Positions 34,683-43,526 of a stretch of DNA of 64,000 nucleotides are shown in pieces. Each line of letters begins with the position of its first letter. Positions within the stretch are counted from its first letter, which is position 1. The position numbers and the translations under genes are program-made. Source of the DNA: Nitrosomonas sp. (lineage in GTDB: Bacteria > Pseudomonadota > Gammaproteobacteria > Burkholderiales > Nitrosomonadaceae); contig JAGOKN010000002.1 in assembly GCA_017994575.1 (NCBI GenBank), forward strand, positions 1 through 64,000, in the 5' to 3' direction. The notes under the pieces were generated by a model. The model saw only the letters and a list, made by a program, of their open reading frames with translations, was not told the origin of the DNA and ran no database searches.

Positions 34683-35747
34683 GCACGGCATGGCCTCTGC
34701 TGCTCCGCTGAGCCAAGGCCCCGGATAAAGTTTGCGCGGGGAAGATAACAGCATGATGGATAAAATATTGCGATGCGAACCGGAGGCAATATCGAATTTG
34801 CCTGTATTGCTGGGAATCATCTGATAGGTTGCATCGTATTGCTGCGCGATACTGCGCTTGGTTTTCTCGAGTGCAGGATGATCAAATTCCTCCGCCAGCA
34901 GATATGCGATACCAACTTCAGCAATCACATCCATGCTGGCGCGCGCGACAATCGTATCAATATGAGCATCGAAATAATCAAAAATCCAGGCAAAATCCGA
35001 ACGCTTGATCGTGCGCTGATAATACTCACTATTGGCCAAAATAATATGCGTCAATCCATATAGCTTATTTTGATACTGCTGCGCACCGAGCAAATGGTCC
35101 TGGCCATGTGGATAGACTTGTTGCATCGCATGGGTGAATTCATCACTGTAATCGTCGCCACCAAGCAACTTAACCCACACCACCACATTAGCCAATTGAG
35201 CTGCCCATGCCTGTATCATCAATGGATTGTTGAAATAGTGCGTATAGTCATGACTCAGAACATGCGCTTTCAACTGTTCAAACTGCGGTGCACAAACGCG
35301 ATATTCAGCAGCTCGTCTCAATATTCCCAAGCTATTCAAGTAATAGAGAAAATCGGGGGCAATGGCCAGGGATTCGCGTCGTAACTTGGCTCTGGGACTG
35401 GATGACCAGCGTTGCATTTTTGCATGAGAATATTCAATGGCGGCATCTTCCTGGGCAACCTGCAGCAGTTTCTCAACCCTTCCGGTCATGAACTCCAAAT
35501 CACGCAAATTGTAATTCAGATAGGCACTATCCCCGCTGATACGATAAATTCTGGTTGCATAGTGGCTGGCCTTATAACCTGTCAATCTATCCAATTGCTG
35601 ATCATAGGTTGCTTTAATGGCCTGGGCGATGCCATGATAGACCGCTGCGGTTTTTCCGGTCAATGGCAAAGGATCTTCGTCTTTGTCGATCACAAAGAAA
35701 GTTGCAATAAACCCCACCAGGATCAATCCAAGCAATGCTGTTTTCAT
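34680..35747 (-). CDS. Membrane-anchored protein of unknown function
   Basis: 355 residues from the ATG at 35747 (MKTALLGLILVGFIATFFVID). The open frame continues upstream to 35924 only because it reads through a 143-bp mobile repeat; those 59 residues are not native. One N-terminal hydrophobic segment is followed by a mostly helical periplasmic domain rich in Tyr, His and Trp (SHDYTHYFNNPLMIQAW, IILANSEYYQ). The size and character recall DUF3541 proteins, but I cannot confirm this. No catalytic motif was recognised. It is convergent with the mtrAB pair. Confidence 0.6.
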   Translation of the reverse strand: MKTALLGLILVGFIATFFVIDKDEDPLPLTGKTAAVYHGIAQAIKATYDQQLDRLTGYKASHYATRIYRISGDSAYLNYNLRDLEFMTGRVEKLLQVAQEDAAIEYSHAKMQRWSSSPRAKLRRESLAIAPDFLYYLNSLGILRRAAEYRVCAPQFEQLKAHVLSHDYTHYFNNPLMIQAWAAQLANVVVWVKLLGGDDYSDEFTHAMQQVYPHGQDHLLGAQQYQNKLYGLTHIILANSEYYQRTIKRSDFAWIFDYFDAHIDTIVARASMDVIAEVGIAYLLAEEFDHPALEKTKRSIAQQYDATYQMIPSNTGKFDIASGSHRNILSIMLLSSPRKLYPGPWLSGAAEAMPC

Positions 35748-35821
35748 CGGATAAACGCCAACTGTACACATCCGGCATTCCATTCCAGCAAAGCAAGCAA
35801 TATTCGGTGAGCTGAGGTTAG

Positions 35822-35964
35822 GGAAACGCTGATTAATTCGGCGAACGAGATGAAGCACGAGGCGCACGGAACGCAGTAACCGAGACATATCAACATGATA
35901 GGCGAGGGAGCGAGTACCGCGCAACGAAGTGATTCGCTTGTACAGTCAATTAATCAGCGTTTCC
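35822..35964. mobile_element. 143-bp miniature inverted-repeat element, copy 1
   Basis: Terminal inverted repeats GGAAACGCTGATTAATT (35822-35838) and its complement (35948-35964) are perfect over 17 bp. The target duplication TTAG lies at 35818-35821 and 35965-35968. The element sits exactly against the phoD stop: the duplicated TTAG supplies the complement of TAA at 35965-35967. A second copy at 54498-54640 has the same length and differs at only two positions (35877 T versus C, 35939 T versus C). The YTAR-like 4-bp target suggests mobilisation by an IS5-family transposase; that is inference. Confidence 0.92.
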
Positions 35965-37665
35965 TTAGCTGAATACCAGTCGCTCCAGCTTAGTCACTGC
36001 AGCGCTCAACTCTGCCGAACCATACAGATCCCACCTGACCTCTACTTTGCCCTGATCATTGTTTTGCACGTTAATGAGCGCAAAATTATTGGTCTTGCAG
36101 GGCTCCATCAATAACTGGAACGACACATTGGATTCAGTATTTTCCGAATCTCTTTGCAAAAAACCACGCTTTCTGACTGCCAGCGCCAGCACAGAAGCCT
36201 GTGTCCAGGGCAAGTCGTAAGTAATGGCACTTGAGGTCAATTGATACACAGGAGTATCCGGATATTCTTTATGGCTCAGGTGGAAGGCTGCGCCGATATG
36301 CACATCGCCACTCAGCAAAAACAACGGTTTTCCGTGCGCATGCGCTGCCTTGAAAGCTGCATCCAAAAGCTCATCGCGCTCGACCCAATTGCTTTCATGT
36401 TCCCATTGATCACGCAAATCATCTGCCAGCGAAAGGACATCGAGATAATTCACGATAAAACTCTTCGCATGCACCACCGGCACTGGCGAAACCACAAAAA
36501 CCGACTGGGCATGTTTAAATGTGTCGGATTCCAACCAAGCTTTAAACCTTTCCATCTGTGCTTGACCTAAGATCCGGTCGTTGGTGGTGCGGGTGTAATC
36601 GCGCTGCCCGCGCATGTCAAGCACATAGAAGGCCGCTTCCCCCCAGGTAAACGCATAATCAAATTGATTGGCAGGTGTGGTGGGATTGTGCACATGTTCG
36701 TATTCATGATAAGTCAGTTTTGCCGCCTCATACATCTGATAAAAAAGGGACAGCTTCTCTGCATCATTATCCCAATCCCACCACGAATCGAGCAGATTCT
36801 TTCTTTCCTTGGCATCATAAGATCCCCATCCATCCAGGATCTCGTGATCATCCCACATCATGTAAGTGGGAAAGCGCGACAACACCCGCCGCAGTTGGCG
36901 ATGCCCCCAATATCCCCGATAGATATCGCGATACCAGGAACGCATGACCGCTACGCGCTCGTTCTCCTTCACTTCCTTCACGAACTCCTTGCGGTTTTTT
37001 CTCAACCATTCCCAAATGCTGGTTTTGGAATTGCCATCGACATAAACCTGATCGCCAACCCCCAGAATAAAGTCGCCGTTGCGTTGATCCAATTCATCAC
37101 CGAAACGATCCCACATGTGAATATTGACCAGATCAAACGAATTTTTTTTGTACGGCATATGGCAACTGAAAAGCCCGAATGTTATGGATTTCTGCGCGAC
37201 CTCCTGCGTTTTGAAGCGATTGAATTGATAATCGGGAGCAATCTCCCAAGGCGTTTTCCTGATTGCCAGATTGAGCGCAAAGGCCGCGTAATAATAGCGC
37301 TGGGCCGGCTTCAGTCCGGTAACTTCCCAAACTTCGGTAATATCATGCGCATATTTCAAATCGGAGGCGTCAGTCAGCAGTGCATCCGGTATTTCACGAA
37401 TCACGCCTTCGTTAGCAACACTCTTTAGGAAAAAAATTTCTTTACCTTCCACTCGCCTCGTTTCAGGACTCCAATCGGAAGCGGATTCATTGTCGCGCAA
37501 TATCGGCTCAGAACTAATCACCATGCGGTAGGTATTTTCCTGATAAGCCCGCAGCCACAACTTGGTGCTAGTAGTGGTCGTATGGCCTACGATCACGGCG
37601 CTAGTCAGCAAAGGATTAATCCAGGGGCGATCAGCTCCCCGGTCATAGAAATCGAATGTTTTCAT
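35965..37665 (-). CDS. PhoD-like metallophosphatase
   Basis: 566 residues. After an N-terminal fibronectin-like region (VIVGHTTTTSTKLWLRAY) comes a metallophosphoesterase core: GVGDQVYVDG, then MMWDDHEILDGWGS (about 285) and LLSGDVHIGAAFHL (about 470), the metal ligands of the PhoD alkaline phosphatase/phosphodiesterase group. There is no recognisable Sec or Tat signal, so a cytoplasmic location is likely, unlike classic PhoD. The substrate is unknown. A mobile element touches its stop codon. No pho-box was identified. Confidence 0.85.
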   Translation of the reverse strand: MKTFDFYDRGADRPWINPLLTSAVIVGHTTTTSTKLWLRAYQENTYRMVISSEPILRDNESASDWSPETRRVEGKEIFFLKSVANEGVIREIPDALLTDASDLKYAHDITEVWEVTGLKPAQRYYYAAFALNLAIRKTPWEIAPDYQFNRFKTQEVAQKSITFGLFSCHMPYKKNSFDLVNIHMWDRFGDELDQRNGDFILGVGDQVYVDGNSKTSIWEWLRKNRKEFVKEVKENERVAVMRSWYRDIYRGYWGHRQLRRVLSRFPTYMMWDDHEILDGWGSYDAKERKNLLDSWWDWDNDAEKLSLFYQMYEAAKLTYHEYEHVHNPTTPANQFDYAFTWGEAAFYVLDMRGQRDYTRTTNDRILGQAQMERFKAWLESDTFKHAQSVFVVSPVPVVHAKSFIVNYLDVLSLADDLRDQWEHESNWVERDELLDAAFKAAHAHGKPLFLLSGDVHIGAAFHLSHKEYPDTPVYQLTSSAITYDLPWTQASVLALAVRKRGFLQRDSENTESNVSFQLLMEPCKTNNFALINVQNNDQGKVEVRWDLYGSAELSAAVTKLERLVFS

Positions 37666-37723
37666 AATTGATTACCCAGGAGTAATGAAATGAAAGGTCA
37701 TTGTAACGCTATCATTCCATCCA

Positions 37724-38230
37724 TTATGTATATTTGTTGCCCACATCACCTGCTGCACGTTGCAGCGCTGCAATATCGATCTTTTTCATGCTCAGCAGTG
37801 CATTCATAATCCGCTGGGCGGTTTCTTGGCCGCAGTGTGTGAGTAATGGCGGCAGCATGGCCGGAACAATTTGCCAGGACACCCCGTATTTGTCTTTCAA
37901 CCAACCGCATTGTTGCGCTCTTTCATCGCCACCTTCAGAAAGTTTTTGCCAATACTCATCCACTTCCTGCTGATTCTCACAGCTCACCTGAAAGGATACG
38001 GCTTCGTTGAAAATAAAGACGGGACCTCCATTCAGTGCAATAAATGTTTGCCCATTCAGTTCAAACGTTATGGTCATGACCGAACCAGCACGCTTACCAT
38101 GAAATTCATGCCCAGATTCAGTGTAGCGGGCTATCTCCAAAATTTTCGAATGTTTGAAAGTTGCAGTGTAAAACGCAACCGCTTCCTCTGCCTGATCATC
38201 GAACCATAAACAAGGGGTAATTTTCTGCAT
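37724..38230 (-). CDS. PhnB-like VOC protein
   Basis: 168 residues from the ATG at 38230 (MQKITPCLWFDDQAEEAVAFYTATF); a longer frame to 38287 has no support. The pattern ITPCLWFDDQAEEAV, GPVFIFNEAVSFQVSCENQQEVDEYW, CGWLKDKYGVSWQIVP, and the ending with MLSMKKIDIAALQRA-like residues are typical of the PhnB/YjdN 3-demethylubiquinone-like VOC group. Biochemical function of this group is not established. A broken relative lies 266 bp away on the opposite strand. Confidence 0.88.
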   Translation of the reverse strand: MQKITPCLWFDDQAEEAVAFYTATFKHSKILEIARYTESGHEFHGKRAGSVMTITFELNGQTFIALNGGPVFIFNEAVSFQVSCENQQEVDEYWQKLSEGGDERAQQCGWLKDKYGVSWQIVPAMLPPLLTHCGQETAQRIMNALLSMKKIDIAALQRAAGDVGNKYT

Positions 38231-38495
38231 AATTTTGATTTCATGGAGTTTAAACTTGATTCTATTCAATCGCACCCGGTTTCCCAATCTTCTTGGAATC
38301 CCATTGCCTCATGTTTGGCACGATCTTGCTGATTCGAATGCATGACTAGCGCTATGTACTTTGTGCCTTGCTCGTGCGGCACAAGCATAATGACCGCTGT
38401 CAATGAAAATTCAAACAAACAATCCAATTGCTAATATACTTTCGTAAAACTGATTCGTGCACTTTACCATCAACCGCAAAGCTGAAGGAGTCGCC

Positions 38496-38564
38496 ATGCC
38501 CAATCCATTGATTCAACCTTATTTATTTTTTGGCGGATGCTGCGAAGAAGCGCTGGAGTTCTAA
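38496..38564 (+). pseudogene. Truncated PhnB-like VOC gene remnant
   Basis: A strong ribosome site (GAAGGAG) precedes ATG at 38496. The frame MPNPLIQPYLFFGGCCEEALEF then meets TAA where a tyrosine codon is expected in relatives (…EEALEFY). Nothing recognisable as the rest of a VOC domain follows. This looks like a decayed paralogue of the PhnB-like gene at 37724-38230 or of an E. coli PhnB-type protein. Confidence 0.7.
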
Positions 38565-38623
38565 TTGGATGATCAATGTAGTGGCTTAGCCATTCCATAG
38601 CTATCTTTTGGAGGAGCATTACT

Positions 38624-38845
38624 ATGTCGCATCGCTTATGGACTATCGGAATCCTATTGATTGCAGAGACAATTAGTCTGTCCGGCTGCTCAACAGGGCA
38701 ACTCTATGCTACCGGACAATCCTGGCAGCGCAATCAATGCAACCAAATCATGGACCAACAAGAGCGCAGTCGCTGTCTATCGAGCACTCACACTTCGTAT
38801 GAAGCCTACCAACAGGAATCCAACTCCAGAAACCAGCAGAAATGA
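38624..38845 (+). CDS. Small lipoprotein of unknown function
   Basis: 73 residues. A short signal peptide with lipobox LSGC (Cys at 22) is followed by a hydrophilic Gln/Ser-rich stretch with two further cysteines (RNQCNQIMDQQERSRCLSS). TTTGGAGGA lies about eight bases before the ATG, a strong site. Its stop overlaps the next gene (ATGA), so the two are coupled. The composition resembles small outer-membrane lipoproteins, but no family was recognised. Confidence 0.75.
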   Translation: MSHRLWTIGILLIAETISLSGCSTGQLYATGQSWQRNQCNQIMDQQERSRCLSSTHTSYEAYQQESNSRNQQK

Positions 38846-39204
38846 CAACTCTCATGAGCTTCGAAAGTCTGAGCGAACAACAGATCCTGAACATCGCCAA
38901 CCCGATCATGGACAACTTGATGGATGCTTCAACTCAGATCGATCACGCCAGGCATGTTCAGGATTTTACTGGCAGGATGAAAGCCATCGTAACGCCGGAA
39001 TATTTTCAATGCATCTGCCAGCAATACCAAGCCGAAAAAGGATTCTTTTCCAACCGTGCCCCTGTCGCTGTGTTCAGGCGCCCGGATTCAGCTGCTATTG
39101 TGTGGAAACAATTCTTTACGAAAGCCTCCGGAGAGTTTGTTGCAGAGATGGTGCTAGTCTATCAAAACGGCAGGTATTGGGTTGATCATGTGATGGTTTT
39201 TTGA
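38842..39204 (+). CDS. Protein of unknown function coupled to the small lipoprotein
   Basis: 120 residues, no signal or membrane segment. It starts MTTLMSFESLSEQQILNIANPIMDNLMDAS; the overlap ATGA with the preceding stop favours this start. A mixed helix/strand protein ending in FVAEMVLVYQNGRYWVDHVMVF. I recognise no family. The overlap suggests a functional link with the lipoprotein. An out-of-frame ORF at 38661-39185 covers both genes and is a shadow. Confidence 0.65.
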   Translation: MTTLMSFESLSEQQILNIANPIMDNLMDASTQIDHARHVQDFTGRMKAIVTPEYFQCICQQYQAEKGFFSNRAPVAVFRRPDSAAIVWKQFFTKASGEFVAEMVLVYQNGRYWVDHVMVF

Positions 39205-39333
39205 ATGCTCACTTGCCCCATTTGATGATCCTGGTGCAAAGCTTTTCAATTTTCATTACACCGATTAAATTCACTGATTATGATTTCAATACCGTGCTTG
39301 TCTAGAAACAAGCAAACCATTGATTATCATCCT

Positions 39334-40191
39334 CTATCGGTGCCTGGGAAACCCAACGCCACGGCCTCCATGACCATGCCCCTTGCTGAGTAATATCGCA
39401 GCAGCGATGATTCCAACTGTGACCACGCCTGCCATGACTTTTTTCCAATCAATGACCGTTTCATACAGCTGAAAACCCTCTCTCCAACGAATGCGCTGCC
39501 AAATTTCTTCGGTAGTCATTAAACGAGACTCGCCGATGGATTGATGTGTGATGATAATTTCTCGATCTGCCTTGACATCAATGTATTGCATTGGATTTTC
39601 CCGCAGCACGACTTTTACCATACCACTGATGACCATGACTTCTGTTTCATATTGAGAAACTTGAATATGCAAAATAGCGCTTTTGGCTTCTATCAGTGCA
39701 TGCGGTGTCTTGATACTTTGCTGGCAAGTTGCAGTATCCACATAAGCATTGCCAATGTTGAATTCATCCACGCGGATCAGACAAGATGCTTCAGATGCCT
39801 TGAACTCGATGCGAGCACCACTTTGAGGACCGGTAATGACAAACGAATTATTCTTAACCTGTGCAGATTGTTTTACTTGAGAACCATTGATTAAAGCGCT
39901 TCTACCCGATGCCTTCATCCTTCCGATGGAGGCCTCATCCGCCATGGCATTGTGATGAAAACGGGCACCGGTATTTGCATCCTGTTCCCATAAGCCCCCT
40001 TTATCAGCAAAATTCCTATCCAGAACAGGAACTGTTTTACAGCCAGAAAACAGCAATGCGGTTATCAGCAGCAAAAACCATAATCCTTGCTTACTTGCCA
40101 ACGGTGAAAAAGACCACGCTGACCATGGATAGCATCTCAAACAAAGATCCTTTAGCTCCCAGAACAATGATTTGCTGTTTGTAGCACCCAT
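39334..40191 (-). CDS. FecR-domain lipoprotein (orphan)
   Basis: 285 residues as read; the first 30 or so before the hydrophobic run are uncertain. GLWFLLLITALLFSGCKTVP contains a lipobox (LFSGC). The middle is a FecR-like beta domain (ALINGSQVKQSAQVKNNSFVITG, IRVDEFNIGNAYVDTATC, VMVISGMVKVVLRENP). It ends with a predicted membrane helix (VVTVGIIAAAILLSKG) and a His/Gly/Arg tail. No ECF sigma gene is near. Having both a lipobox and a C-terminal helix is odd; one of the two may not be used. Confidence 0.65.
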   Translation of the reverse strand: MGATNSKSLFWELKDLCLRCYPWSAWSFSPLASKQGLWFLLLITALLFSGCKTVPVLDRNFADKGGLWEQDANTGARFHHNAMADEASIGRMKASGRSALINGSQVKQSAQVKNNSFVITGPQSGARIEFKASEASCLIRVDEFNIGNAYVDTATCQQSIKTPHALIEAKSAILHIQVSQYETEVMVISGMVKVVLRENPMQYIDVKADREIIITHQSIGESRLMTTEEIWQRIRWREGFQLYETVIDWKKVMAGVVTVGIIAAAILLSKGHGHGGRGVGFPRHR

Positions 40192-40543
40192 TTTGCTGCT
40201 CCTTGCTGTCGTTCATTCCAGGAGGATTCCTGATGGAATCAATGTACGCAGGTTAATGTGAACAGAAACTGAATGAAGCAAAGAACAATCAAGAGATCTC
40301 TGCATAACTGTATTTTTGAGCTTTTCTGTTCATTCCCATCATAATTAAATCAAATGCTTACAGAGTTTGCGCATTCGATAAAGCCAGTTATGCAGAGGTC
40401 TCTTGAAAAGTTTCCAGAGTCGTGCGCAGCAATTTTCTACTCGAGGATTCTAGCGGCTGCCAATCGGCGGGTTGACCCTAATTGAGGGGATTATCTGGCT
40501 TTTCGCAGCAATAGTCTTGGGTAAATTACTGGTAAAAATGATT
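40192..40543. other. Spacer with a small inverted-repeat element
   Basis: 352 bp without a gene between the FecR lipoprotein start and the end of the Y1 transposase copy 1. It holds the promoter side of the lipoprotein on the left and the 118-bp repeat listed at 40289-40406. The remaining right part shows no feature I can name. Confidence 0.5.
40289..40406. mobile_element. 118-bp miniature inverted-repeat element, second type
   Basis: The first and last 22 bp are inverted repeats with one mismatch (40289-40310 and 40385-40406; core CTCTGCATAACTG). The inner 74 bp are AT-rich and non-coding. The end sequence resembles the outer ends of the IS5-type remnants in this window (CTGCACAACC at 46640 and GTGCAGAGGTCTTG at 47173), so it may be an internally deleted IS5-type element. 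No clear target duplication was found. Confidence 0.65.
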
Positions 40544-40549
40544 CCAGAA

Positions 40550-41398
40550 TCAAGAATCCTTGTTCTTACGAACAATAACCCCAACAGTCGTCGGGTGCAA
40601 TTGATAGTATTCTCCGATTTCTCGTTGGCTATATGCACCGGTTTTGTAAGCGGCAATAATCGCTGCTTTGTGGTCTTTGTGCTGCGCTGCAATCTCAGAC
40701 AGAGGCTTTGCAATCGGCCGCTTTTGCTGCTGGGGTATATTTAAATCGCCCTTTTCTTTCCCGATTCTTTTCTGCATTTCAGTGACGAAATCGGCATCCC
40801 CTAAATAAATTTGTCCCTTCAAATTCGACCAGATTTCAGGTTGATGTTGCACACCTTCCAGGACAAATTGTCGGTATTTTTCCGTTGCAATTCTCCTTTG
40901 TTTCCCAAACAAAGACAAAATCCAATCCGTTGTCAGCCATTCGGGTTTGGCAGCATTTCCAGACATTGCCGGATAACTGCTCCACGGCCAGTCTTCAAGC
41001 CGATTGACCATGCCTTTGGCTCTTAACGGATTCAGCACAACATATCGGGAAAGTTCAAGCAAATAACGATCTTTATCCACCAGAATTGCTTTGTAACGTC
41101 CTTGAAAAAGATGGCCGCTACGTCCATGCCGACGATTCGACGCTTGGGTATAAACGCCATTGAGCTGGCGCATACCTTTTGACAAATTGCCGTCAAGCGT
41201 TTCAATGATCAGATGATAATGGTTATCCATCAAGCAATAACCATGGCACAGCCAGTTATGATCAGTCACAACCGACCCAAGGATTTCTAAAAACCTTACC
41301 CGGTCATCATCATCTTCAAAAATAGCTTCGCGGCGATCTCCACGCGATGTGACGTGGTAAAGCGCATTCGGAAATTCTAATCGGAGTGGTCTTGTCAT
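40550..41398 (-). CDS. REP-associated tyrosine transposase (Y1/HUH), intact copy
   Basis: 282 residues from the ATG at 41398 (MTRPLRLEFPNALYHVTSRG). The HUH motif is DNHYHLI (about 60) and the candidate nucleophile tyrosine is in GVYTQASNRRHGRSGHLFQGRYK. A C-terminal helix-turn-helix (YSQREIGEYYQLHPTTVGVIV) completes it. It is flanked by related ends: TTCTTGATTCGCGACCTGAC at 41421-41440 and CCAGAATCAAGAATCC at 40544-40559, the latter overlapping the stop codon. Two broken copies lie within 4 kb. It is the only copy able to be active. Confidence 0.93.
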   Translation of the reverse strand: MTRPLRLEFPNALYHVTSRGDRREAIFEDDDDRVRFLEILGSVVTDHNWLCHGYCLMDNHYHLIIETLDGNLSKGMRQLNGVYTQASNRRHGRSGHLFQGRYKAILVDKDRYLLELSRYVVLNPLRAKGMVNRLEDWPWSSYPAMSGNAAKPEWLTTDWILSLFGKQRRIATEKYRQFVLEGVQHQPEIWSNLKGQIYLGDADFVTEMQKRIGKEKGDLNIPQQQKRPIAKPLSEIAAQHKDHKAAIIAAYKTGAYSQREIGEYYQLHPTTVGVIVRKNKDS

Positions 41399-41497
41399 GG
41401 TCTGCAGCATACATCAATTTTTCTTGATTCGCGACCTGACCCTTTCGTTCCGGCTGACAAAAACAAAAAGATCGGGATTCAGTACTAAAAAAAACAA

Positions 41498-41520
41498 ACC
41501 CCGCTGTAGCAGCGGGGTTC
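41498..41520 (-). terminator. Intrinsic terminator of the PEP-CTERM gene
   Basis: AACCCCGCTG and CAGCGGGGTT pair perfectly over 10 bp around a TAG loop. On the minus strand the stem is followed by a long T-run (complement of CTAAAAAAAACAAA). It lies 28 bp past the stop of the PEP-CTERM gene. Confidence 0.93.
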
Positions 41521-41548
41521 AGTGACATGCTGCCAGATAAAAATCAGT

Positions 41549-42452
41549 TTATGCCGTTTCCTTCCTGCGGCGTACAGCAAAACCCAGCAACCCCAATCCG
41601 GCCAATAACATGGCATAGGTCATCGGTTCAGGAATAGGAGGAGGTGGTGGTGTAAAAGGATCGGTGATAGCCATCGCGTATTCGTAACCAAAGCTGATGG
41701 ATTGGTTATTAGCGATGGTACCCAGATCATAGGCCAGGTTGATCGACCGATCGAAGAATCCATAGTTATCAGGCAACTGTCCCGCAGTCAACATCAGGTG
41801 AGGATCAACCGGGACACAACAACTGGAAGGATCAACATAAGCGACAGTATTTGCCGGTCCACCAATCAAGTCTGCCAGCGTGAGCGCCCAACCATCCGGG
41901 CTTGTGGCAGTTACCGAGGCGCCGTCCCCTAACGCGTTAATTACGTTGCGTGTTTCATAACCAAAGCCCGCCGGTATGCCTTGGTCCGGATCAATACCGA
42001 CACCCCACTCAACATCCGTCGCGGCAGCTCCGGTATTGTTCGTCAGTTGAACCTGAACAGCAACGTGCCCGCTCGAAGGAATGGTAATCCTCTCGATGAT
42101 TGACCAATCGCTGCCGGGGTTGCTCGTAACAAGTATCGAACCGTCAATATCAGTGATCGCAGTAGAAGCAAATGGATTGGATTCACCATCTTCATTAGCA
42201 ATTCCGGCAGACAATCCATTCGCATTGAGCGACCAATTGGACGAAAAAGTACCGAGGTTGACAAATTCCCTATCCATAAAACTTAAGCCGAAAATACCCG
42301 TAGCGGAAAAATAACCGGCATCTGCAATTGTAGCGGATGTATCAACTCCGTTTGTAATGACGGTAGGTGCAGTGTGCGCAGTGATCGCAAACACTACCCA
42401 GCGCTATTGTTACCAGTTGCGCGAGATATTTTTTCTTTAATCTGGATTCCAT
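41549..42452 (-). pseudogene. PEP-CTERM sorting-domain protein, frameshifted in the signal peptide
   Basis: Secreted protein meant for exosortase processing. The C-terminus PIPEPMTYAMLLAGLGLLGF plus the Arg-rich RRRKE tail is a textbook PEP-CTERM signal. The body (about 255 residues) has repeated beta-type segments and one CC pair, with no known domain. A good start exists at 42452 (MESRLKKKYLAQLVTIALG, GGAG eight bases upstream), but the frame breaks at 42395: one surplus base separates GGT from GTGTTTGCG. Removing it restores a normal signal peptide. The downstream frame alone has only a GTG start without a ribosome site. Pseudogene, phase variation and sequencing error are all possible. 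Confidence 0.8.
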
Positions 42453-42587
42453 ATCTTTTACTCCTTTCATTAGATTACTGGATTACTTGGACTGACCATT
42501 GATGTGGAACCTATCAATCAAATTTTTCAAGCCACGTCAACATCCTGATTATAACTGTAAAACAAAATCGTAAGAAGAACATAAATA

Positions 42588-43378
42588 GGGTCAGGTCGCG
42601 AATCAAGAAAATAGGCGTATACTGTGAGCTATGACAAGACCACTCCGTTTAGAATTTCCGAATGTGCTTTTTACCACGTCACATCGCGTGGAGATCGCCG
42701 CAAAGCCATTTTTGAAGATGATGATGACCGGTTGCGGTTTCTAGAGATTCTTGGGATGGTTGTGGCTCAATGCCGTTTATCGTCGGCATGGACGTAGCAG
42801 CCATCTTTTCCAAGGACATTACAAAGCAATCCTGGTGGATAAAGATCGTTATTTACTTGAGCTTTTCCGTTATGTTGTGCTGAATCCGTTAAGAGCCAAA
42901 GGCATGGTCAATCGGCTTGAAGATTGGCCGTGGAGCAGTTATCCGGCAATGTCTGAAGATGATGCCAAACCTGAATGGCTGACAACGGATTGGATTTTGT
43001 CTTTGTTTGGGAAACAAAGGAGAATTGCGACGGAGAAATACCTGCAATTTATCCGGGAAGGCGCGCAACATCAACCTAAGATCTGGTCGAATTTGAAGGT
43101 GAAAATTTATTTAGGGGATGCCGCTTTCGTAAATGAAATGCAGAAAAGAATCGGCAGGGAAAAGGACGATTTAAATATACCCCAGCAGCAAAAGCGGCCG
43201 ATTGCGAAGCCTTTGTCTGAGATTGCAGCGCAACACAAAGACCGCAGAACCGCGATCATTGCCGCCTACAAAACAGGTACATACAGCCAATGAAAAATCG
43301 GGGAGTACTATCAATTGCATCCAACGACAGTTGAGATTCTTCTTCGTAAGAACAAGGATTCTTGATTCTGGACCTGAC
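42588..43378 (+). pseudogene. Y1 transposase element, broken copy 2
   Basis: Begins GGGTCAGGTCGCGAATCAAG and ends TTGATTCTGGACCTGAC, near-inverted repeats. The transposase frame starts at 42631 (MTRPLRLEFPN) but shifts within a T-run near 42673. About 100 bp around the HUH motif are missing near 42757. A TGA replaces the arginine codon of SQREIGEYY near 43290. The middle (ILVDKDRYLLEL to QQQKRPIAKPLSEIAA) remains close to the intact copy at 40550-41398. Confidence 0.9.
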
Positions 43379-43457
43379 ACCTATTTGCTCTAAAACAGGT
43401 AGATGTGTGGAAAAATAACGCCTAAGACACCTACCCAAAAATGTAAGTCACTTTTAC
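43379..43457 (+). repeat. IS3-type tail, short copy
   Basis: Follows Y1 copy 2 directly. The run GGAAAAATAACGCCTAAGAC with AAAAATGTAAGTCACTT matches, base for base with scattered changes, the tail at about 44787-44835 after the IS3 transposase remnant. Compared with that place, about 130 bp are missing here between two TTGC sequences. The rest of the spacer to 43526 is AT-rich and probably holds the carbonic anhydrase promoter. Confidence 0.7.
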
Positions 43458-43526
43458 TAAAAAGATATCAATATTTATTCATAAAAGACAGTATAGAATA
43501 AGCATTTTACTAATAAGAATAAATCT

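Noticed and set aside
35748..35924. 59-residue N-terminal extension of the unknown 355-residue protein
   Set aside because: Part of it is read from the 143-bp mobile repeat; the same peptide appears antisense at the other copy. The ATG at 35747 begins a proper membrane anchor.
36664..37428. 254-codon plus-strand frame inside the phosphatase gene
   Set aside because: Antisense shadow of the PhoD-like coding region; no ribosome site or recognisable domain.
38661..39185. 174-codon plus-strand frame covering the small lipoprotein and its partner
   Set aside because: Out of frame with two coupled genes that have better starts and a lipobox.
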